DNA from: Neurospora tetraspora
Lineage: Eukaryota; Ascomycota; Sordariomycetes; Sordariales; Sordariaceae
Reading direction: 5' to 3'
Length of the DNA stretch: 64,000 nt
Assembly (NCBI RefSeq): GCF_033439725.1
Contig: NW_026944384.1
Location: 4,836,001-4,900,000, forward strand
Of this stretch, positions 57,575 to 64,000 are shown one piece after another. How positions within the stretch are numbered: the first letter of the stretch is position 1; every line of letters starts with the position of its first letter. The notes beneath the pieces are model-generated. The model saw only the letters and a list, made by a program, of their open reading frames with translations, was not told where the DNA came from and searched no databases. Position numbers and translations under genes: made by a program.

Positions 57575-58099
57575 AAAGCGAGCGTTTGAGTATGGGGGTT
57601 GTAGTAGGTGCAGGTGCGAGCGTTGTGGTCAGCAGCGTCGTCCTCTTGTTGATGCTGTTGTTGTGGAGAGCGGCATTCGTCACGTTACGACGGCGGCGAC
57701 GACGACTCGTGGCGTGGCAGTGGGATGGACTTTGCCGGTGGGTGAAGCTGCCTTGTATTGTACTATAGTTATATCAGACATGAGTAGATCAAAAGGGCGC
57801 GGAAAACGCCTAATCAATGTACAAATACAAGCCATGAACGTCAATACCTGCGGGCAAGTAAAGCATCATGCAATCCAATTTATGCTGACTATAAACCTAT
57901 AGAGCAACTAAACGTTTGCCTATCTCAATGATAACCTGTATCGTGGCCTGGTACACTTATCCTAAGGTATTCTTAGCTTTCCTACCATTGAGCCCCCTTT
58001 CACCATTCGTCCAAAACGGGAAATCAGTAAACAATACAACCGACATAAGCTCCTAACAGCATACCCCCCATAGCCTTCCTGTCTCTATCTCGACGTACA
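57575..58099. other. Convergent spacer between mL38 and RhoGAP genes
   Basis: 525 bp with the 3' ends of both genes. GT-rich at 57595-57680, then A/T-rich from 57760 to 58030, compatible with polyadenylation sites of the two facing transcripts. Nothing else seen. Confidence 0.6.
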
Positions 58100-61000
58100 C
58101 TACTCAATTCGCATCTCTGCGTGCTCCGTTACATCCACATGTCGATTCTTGTCATACCCTTTCTTGACTTCCTCGTCTTCCTCCCCATCCTCATCACCCT
58201 CCATCATTTTATGCATGAGTACCATCGTCTCCTCCTCCTCCTCATCCCACGCCACCTCCTCCTCGCAATATTTGCATGTCTCCCATCCGCGAACTTTGAT
58301 ATTGTAGCACCGAGCCAGTCTTCTCTCCAGTGTTGTTCTGTGATCGTCCAACTCGTCAGCATCCTCCTCTTCGACCCATTTATAATCATGATGCCCATCA
58401 CTTCCCATTATCGCAGATAATCGATCCTCTACCTCTTCATCTGTCTCTTGAGGATGTCTCCCACGTACCTTCCCGACTGATACGTCTAAGTATAAAATTT
58501 GCTCCCCGTCATCGCTGCCGTCTTCCTCCGCCGTAAGATTTTGCTGAATGTTCGCCTCTTTCTCCTGCAACACGCACCGTTTGTCCTCGTTCTGTTCTGT
58601 TTCATAACTCGACGGCCCATGGCCTTCATCCTCTCCGTCACTCCATACAGGTATACTAGAACATCTCACGGTACCTTCTTCTTCTTCTGCCTCCTCCAAT
58701 CCTTCATGAGACTCACTCTCAGAGCAACCGTCCAGCGCACCACACAGCCTTCGAAGTCGATCCCGAACAGTTCCACTGCTTCGATAAGCTTCAGCCGCAA
58801 AAGTGTGCTGAGAAGTGGTGGGCGATTTGGATTTCGAATCTGTAGTAGTTTTCTCACTTCCATGTTCTCCCTCATTGAAAGACTTGCCGTCCATCTTACT
58901 CCTCAGTAATCGCTCCAGAATTGACACCCTCATCTCCGCCGCCTCTGCTCTTTCCCGCCACGCTTTACACTCGCGTTCCGTCTGCCGCAGGTGCTCGCTC
59001 AACTTGATGCTTGTGCTTCGCCGTACGCTTACTTCTTTCGGGAGACTACATTGTCCTGCACCGAAGCTTGCTAATTTGCGGCGGAGATGATCGTTTTCTT
59101 CCGTCTTGATGTCGAGTTGTCTCTGCAAGCGGCGGATCTGTGCTTGAAAAATCAAGATATCGCTAGCGATGGCTGTGTTCGTGGCTGAGTTCGGTTGGGA
59201 AAGAAGCCTTGGACTTTGGCTAAGGGCGCTTTGAAGAAACTGGCTGCGAGTGCTGACTTCCATCGAAGCCCCTGAGCTCTTGTTGGCATCTGGAGCTCCA
59301 GCTGGCGCACTGGAAGGCCTGGGTACAATAGGTGATTGTGGTAAGGGCACGTATTGAGCTTCATCGCCGAACAAGTTTTTGTTTTTGTTGTCGTCAGCAT
59401 TGGTCGTTGATCGGGACAACTGAATATCTCTCTCCTGCATGAATACGCGGTCCTCATCAGCTTTCCCAGTAGAGTCTCTAGGTGTCTCGTGGCTCTGTTG
59501 CTTGTTTACCCGCTCATTAGAGGACCTTGAGCTCCCTCCCATAGTCCCACTTAGACTCGTTATTCTATCGTCCTCACCGTCTGCCCCATCATGGCTTCCT
59601 CGTCCAGAACTCTTTTTTGGGCTGCCTTCATATTCTTGGTGTTCTCTGCGCCCGTCCGTACGAACGCCACCAGTACCTTTTTCAGGTGTTTCAAATGGCG
59701 ACGACAGCGATTTCCGTGGTGATGGCGGATTAACAGTATAATGCGAGAGCACATTACCAGTCATTTTCATTGGCATGGGGAGAAATTCAGGCCTCTTCAG
59801 GTCTTTGTCCTTCGCAGCAGCAGACTCAAACATGGCAGCCATTGTCCTCGCCGCACTCCCAGTGAAAGACTTGCTGTAGTAAGATGTCGGTCTTGCGGGG
59901 GTTGTTGGTGGTCGGGGATCTCCATCAAAGGACGTGGCGGACGGTGCGTGATCAGTCATGCGGTCATGTTTCAAGACAGTCGATGGCCGGGACTCTGGCA
60001 CTTGCTTCTCCTCGTGAGTATTGATCCGATCTTCTTCGTGCTTTACTTCAGGAGGAATAGAAGCAAGAGTGTGTTCGGAAGGGCTCTTGCTGGGAATAGT
60101 ACTGCGACGTACAGACTCCCGGCTCGACCTCTGAGTCTGTCGCCGATCGGATTTCCGTGCACGAGGTATCTTCGAAGCTAACGACCTTGCCCGTGATTTT
60201 GCATGCGATTGATCGTGTGCCGTTGTTGGTTTACCGGGAGCTTCTTGACTGCGGTCTGCTCGAGCTATGCGGCCCGTAGCCCGGCTTAATGTTGCAAAAT
60301 GACTCAACGGGCCGCCAGCATAATGGTGAGTTTTGACACTCGGTTTTGGAGTCTCCTCGGGACCGGCTGCATATTCCGTTGGCATTTGAGAGGAATCACC
60401 GACTGGTTGCCCTGCCCGTTCCTCTGCGGAGGCTGCTGTTGCCGATTTCCTCAAGTGAAATGACAGTCTTCTTCGACCCTTTTGGCGAGAAGAGCGTCCT
60501 GATGAGGCTATGACGGGACTGGGAGGTTCTGCAGCTAATTCAACCGGGTCCGTGGATTTGTTAGATCGTTCTCTCCATCTCCAACCTGGAAATCTTGAAA
60601 GCCTGTATCCGGAGCTCTTAACCTTGGCCTTTCCACCTAGAAGCGTTCCATTCTCATCTGTTCGACCACTGCCTGTGGACATGCGATCCTGTGATGGAGC
60701 TCTCACAGATGGCCTCGGAGTTGGCTCTGAGTCCTCTGCTACAGAGATGCGGTCCCTCGGGGTTGGGATTTTGGTCATCAGCGTATCAAAGACCGACACT
60801 GGCGCATCTCCTTGACTCTTGTTTCCCTTTCTGTCGCGGAAGCTGGCCAAGGGAACATCGTGCCCTTCTGTAAAGCTTTTGATCAGGCTGTCCCTACGTT
60901 TAATGGTCCGGGGCGTTTGTGAGTCTGGTATGACGGTTCGTGATTTAGTCGGGGACCCTGCCTGTCTCCTTTCGAAATACTCAGAGCCGAATTGTTGCCC

Positions 61001-63051
61001 CTCACGGTATTGACGAGATGGTGTTTCATCGGCAAACGTAATCGATCCCTTTGATTGTCTCTTCGAGAGAGACGCACCACTTCCGGAAGGCTCTTCCTCG
61101 GTAGGAGACAGTAACCCCACAGGTCCCGGTGTGTTCAGTCGGCCCCGAGACAGTGACCGCGAGGATCTTGGACGCTGTCGGGGTATGATAAGTGTAGGTC
61201 GAGGTCTATCTGCTCGTAGTCCCCCGCTAGGTCCTCGTCCACCTGGTTCATTGTCAGGTCAGCAAGACACTAACGACATTTGTATGAGGGTGGACATACG
61301 AGTTTCGGGCGTCGGGCTTGGAGGAAAAGGGGATTCCGATACTCGAAAAGGGACTGTCTGCGGACCATTCTGTTGCCATTCAGGAGGCTTCCGTAAAACA
61401 AACGGCTCCGAGACGGAAGCACGCAGTGATCCCTTCCGTGAAGTACAATGATCGGTGATGCCCGACCCAACTACCCTCAACACATCGAGGCTCTTCATTT
61501 GCTTGACAACCTCCCGCCAATGCGTTATAAGCATCTCAGCGATGCTGTTGGCAACATGGACTTTGTCCATGTTTGGGAAGCAATGGGCGATGGCCTCCTC
61601 TGGTGCCTTGCACTTCCTCTTTTCCCACTTGCAGTTGGGCGGTGGACTCACTGGGGAGAGTATAAGGTGGACACTAGAGCTTCGCATTGAGTAGGAGTTG
61701 AGAAGATCCCCGACCAAGAGAGGCCCAAAGACGATACCTAAAGCATTGTAGCCCATCAAGTCTGCTGTAGGAAGTGGTCTGCCAAACTCATCCTCGCGGA
61801 GTGCCGTCTCGGCAACGCGTCCGATCAAGCACAGGAGACCGAAGACTGCACATATCAGCTCACGACGTAACTGAGACCTAACACTGCCGACTGCCAACGC
61901 GATCAGTCTGGCACGGAGCTTCGTTTGCTTGGTTCTCGTGGCCTCAGGATTCCCGTCTAACTGACTATGTATGGAGACCATTGCGTCAAACAGTGGGAGG
62001 GATCCGAGGATGCCGCCAGGAAGTCCAGAGAGAAGACGCTTGAATGCTGAAGCAACGTCGTGAACACCAGCCTTGATGTGGACCGGGAGGCTTGGGCAGC
62101 GGGTTGTGCTGGATATCTCGTCCGGATCTCCTTCGGTGCAGTAGTAGTCATAGAGGGCATTAACCACCCTAACAGAGCCAGGGATTCTAAAGACACCACG
62201 AGTCTCCGTAGCTGTATAGCCATCAGTGATTGCCTCGCCAGTTTGGAAGTATGTAACTCTCACCGTGTTGTACAAGATATTGGGCGGTTGCGCGAAGGCA
62301 TGTTGGGAGTATCAAGGAGCTGGGCGCATACTCGGACGGCAAGTAGAACATGGTCTTGCCACACAAACGGACGAGAGATCGCAAGTCTTCGTCTTTGAGA
62401 ACGTCCCGCTTCGCTGAATGTACCAACTGCAATGCTAGATCGCTGATGCTCCGTCTGTGGCTCGCCTTTCTTTCTGACCGTCCTGACTTTGCTGAGCTGG
62501 TATTGCTGGCACCCGACGGCTGGCGCCGGAATGTGCGGGAAAACCATCCTCTTCTGTGCGGACTTGGTGATGTTTCTCTCTGGTTATTGTGTTGGTCAAT
62601 AGTTCACCGAGTTATAAAGGCGTAATGGCGACTTACCGACGAGGGGCCATCATCGTCGTCGGGCGAAAGAAGACGGAGCCCATGCTATAACATCCAGTCA
62701 GCGGGTTGTCGACATACGATCAAACCATATGGATTAGCTAACCTTGGTAGCGAGTCTGTTGTACTCTCGGACAAAGTCTCCTCGATCTTGGAGTTCGTCT
62801 GCATCGGAGCAGCCTCCCACATCGCCACTGGATGATGTCCATGTCGCACTGCTTCTGTCCGCACGCCTATATGCCACAGGATCTGGAAGTTGGCCTGCTG
62901 TGGCGGATTGAGGGATACCGCGCCATGTACTTGATATATCATCTGTCTGCCCTTTCTTGGGTACGCGTCTCGGCAAGAAGCTCTTGGTGGTCGAGGGAGT
63001 ACCGACCGATGCAACCGATGCCCGGTCGGTTTCGTAATGATATTTTTGCAT
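58100..63051 (-). CDS. Rho GTPase-activating protein (RhoGAP domain, 1575 residues)
   Basis: Turns off Rho-family GTPases that steer polarity and cell-wall growth. Exons: 63051-62743, 62684-62637 (48 bp), 62579-62264, 62211-61300 and 61242-58100. Introns are 52-58 bp, with donors GTTAGC, GTAAGT, GTGAGA and GTATGT, and all join in frame. The RhoGAP domain starts near residue 185 (LCGKTMFYLPSEYAP) and carries RGVFRIPGS with Arg233 as the expected arginine finger, then GYNALGIVFGPLLVGDLL (the N-x-x-VFGP motif). The remaining about 1100 residues are Ser/Pro/Arg-rich and probably disordered. They contain a coiled coil (FQAQIRRLQRQLDIKTEENDHLRRKLA) and an acidic tail with CKYCEEEVAWDEEEEE. The start is the first ATG after an in-frame TGA, in a weak context (GGCATGCAA), so a further 5' exon is possible. 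Confidence 0.88.
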
Positions 63052-63820
63052 GCCTTTGGTTCTTTTGGAAGATATACAGAGTCAGAAGAACAGGAAGTAA
63101 AAGAAGGTATCTGGGGGGCGATGGCACGACGAAATATCCAAAGTGGTTGAAAACTGATGATGTTTTGTGAAAGCGCTCCAGAAAGCCCAAAGCATGGATT
63201 GAGGCATCGTGTCGTTTGTTGTAAACTGCTGCTTCCCGTATTCACATGTCGCTCTTTGTGTCCAACCTGTTCCTTCCCGGAGAGACTGGTACCCTCCTTA
63301 AGAGGTAGGTGGAGTGAACAGAGGAAATGTGAGACCAAGTGGAAGCAAGCGAGTGTCAGAGGAAAAGAAGTGGCAGTCACAACCGTCGCTGAGTTGCCTT
63401 ACACTAATAGTAATCTACAGGCTGACGCCATTGCGCTTGTTTCAACCGTTGAAACAACCTGCCTCGTTGTCAGTTCAACGTTCAAGTAGGTACCCATATC
63501 TATATATGCTCACCACCTAATTATCACTACCAAAGTAGCCACATCAATCCCGTGCTGTAAGGAGCAGGTATAGATCTCAAGTCAAGACCGCCAGCAAGCC
63601 ATTAATCAGCAATAACAACACCTCCTCTTGTCATGTTCCGGGAAAAGAGAAGATCCCATCTATGACGCCCATTAGGGGGAAAGGATATACAACCCTACTA
63701 TTCCACTAATTCCACATACCGTCCAAAAATAGCGCCATGCAATGCAAACCAAAAACCATACCGTCCTATAGCCAACCTAGCTAGGCCATGACAAGTGCCG
63801 CCCATTCTTTGTGTTCCCTT
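63052..63820. promoter_or_regulatory. RhoGAP promoter region and 3' flank of the Snf4-like gene
   Basis: 769 bp between two minus-strand genes. The left part should contain the RhoGAP promoter and leader; the right part, A/T-rich from about 63500, is the 3' flank of the Snf4-like gene. No gene seen. Confidence 0.5.
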
Positions 63821-64000
63821 TTAATACTCCTGTAGGTCATCCTCTTCCTCTCCATAGAGCAACACGTATTTGAGAATATCCGAGAGAGAGATGATGCCCT
63901 TGAGGCGGCTGTCGTCGTCAACAACAATTAACCTATGGACTCGTGACTTTCGGATGGTTTCAAATATCGTGTCCAGACGGTCCTCTTCGCTGCACGTATA
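63821..64000 (-). CDS. snf4: AMPK/SNF1 kinase gamma subunit, Snf4-like, C-terminal end only
   Basis: An open frame from the right edge to a TAA at 63823-63821 encodes the last 59 residues. The sequence contains EEDRLDTIFETIRKSRVHRLIVVDDD, then LKGIISLSDILKYVLLYG, the classic end of a CBS domain and close to the last CBS repeat of Snf4. These regulatory subunits bind adenine nucleotides and set the activity of the SNF1 energy-sensing kinase (family knowledge). The rest lies beyond the window, so orthology rests on this fragment. No intron in the visible part. Confidence 0.85.
   Translation of the reverse strand, partial: YTCSEEDRLDTIFETIRKSRVHRLIVVDDDSRLKGIISLSDILKYVLLYGEEEDDLQEY

Noticed and set aside
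62685-63380. 231-codon minus-strand ORF overlapping the RhoGAP first exon
   Set aside because: Different frame from the exon that joins in frame to the following RhoGAP exons; no motifs.
1-64000. Search by eye for CRISPR arrays, 5S rRNA genes and intact tRNA genes
   Set aside because: No regularly spaced repeats, no 5S-like conserved internal region and no cloverleaf with paired stems were recognised; small RNAs such as snoRNAs cannot be excluded without covariance models.

Overview
The window is nuclear DNA of a filamentous ascomycete, most probably Neurospora or a close Sordariales relative. The evidence is the short 50-110 bp introns with GTRNGT donors and CTRAY branch sites, the Sordariomycete-type proteins, and a single m-AAA protease matching the Neurospora MAP-1 type. 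I see no bacterial, plasmid or viral genes and no CRISPR array. Twelve complete or nearly complete genes and one partial gene were assembled exon by exon, with every splice junction checked for reading frame. Species and locus numbers cannot be fixed from the sequence alone.

Left part (1-7756): a partial DHA2-type MFS transporter running off the left edge (minus), the replication-fork protein Tof1/Timeless (minus), and head-to-head with it a mitochondrial-type 3-hydroxyacyl-CoA dehydrogenase (plus). Next comes a gene-poor stretch of about 12.3 kb (7757-20074). It holds a tRNA-like relic, a 235 bp element with perfect 31 bp terminal inverted repeats (MITE-like), and a pyrimidine-rich tract that may mark a distant promoter of the gene that follows: a homeodomain transcription factor (20075-22415, plus) whose homeobox is split by two introns.

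Middle part (27155-43520), all on the minus strand: a Bor1/SLC4 anion (borate) transporter, the mitochondrial m-AAA protease, a Zn2Cys6 transcription factor with six exons, and a single-pass membrane protein with a histidine-rich N-terminus and a glycine-rich cytosolic region. 4-5 kb spacers lie between some of these.

Right part (45819-64000): a DUF676-like serine hydrolase with a long charged coiled coil (plus), Mediator subunit Med19/Rox3 (minus), two mitochondrial large-subunit ribosomal proteins transcribed divergently from one 618 bp spacer (uL4m minus, mL38 plus), a 1575-residue RhoGAP protein of five exons (minus), and the C-terminal end of an AMPK/SNF1 gamma subunit (Snf4-like, minus) cut by the right edge.

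The set is mostly housekeeping: replication-fork protection, beta-oxidation, mitochondrial proteolysis and translation, RNA polymerase II regulation, cell polarity and energy sensing. Mitochondrial function recurs, but nothing suggests one cluster with a joint pathway. The least explained items are the 12 kb gene-poor region with its MITE-like element and the histidine-rich membrane protein.
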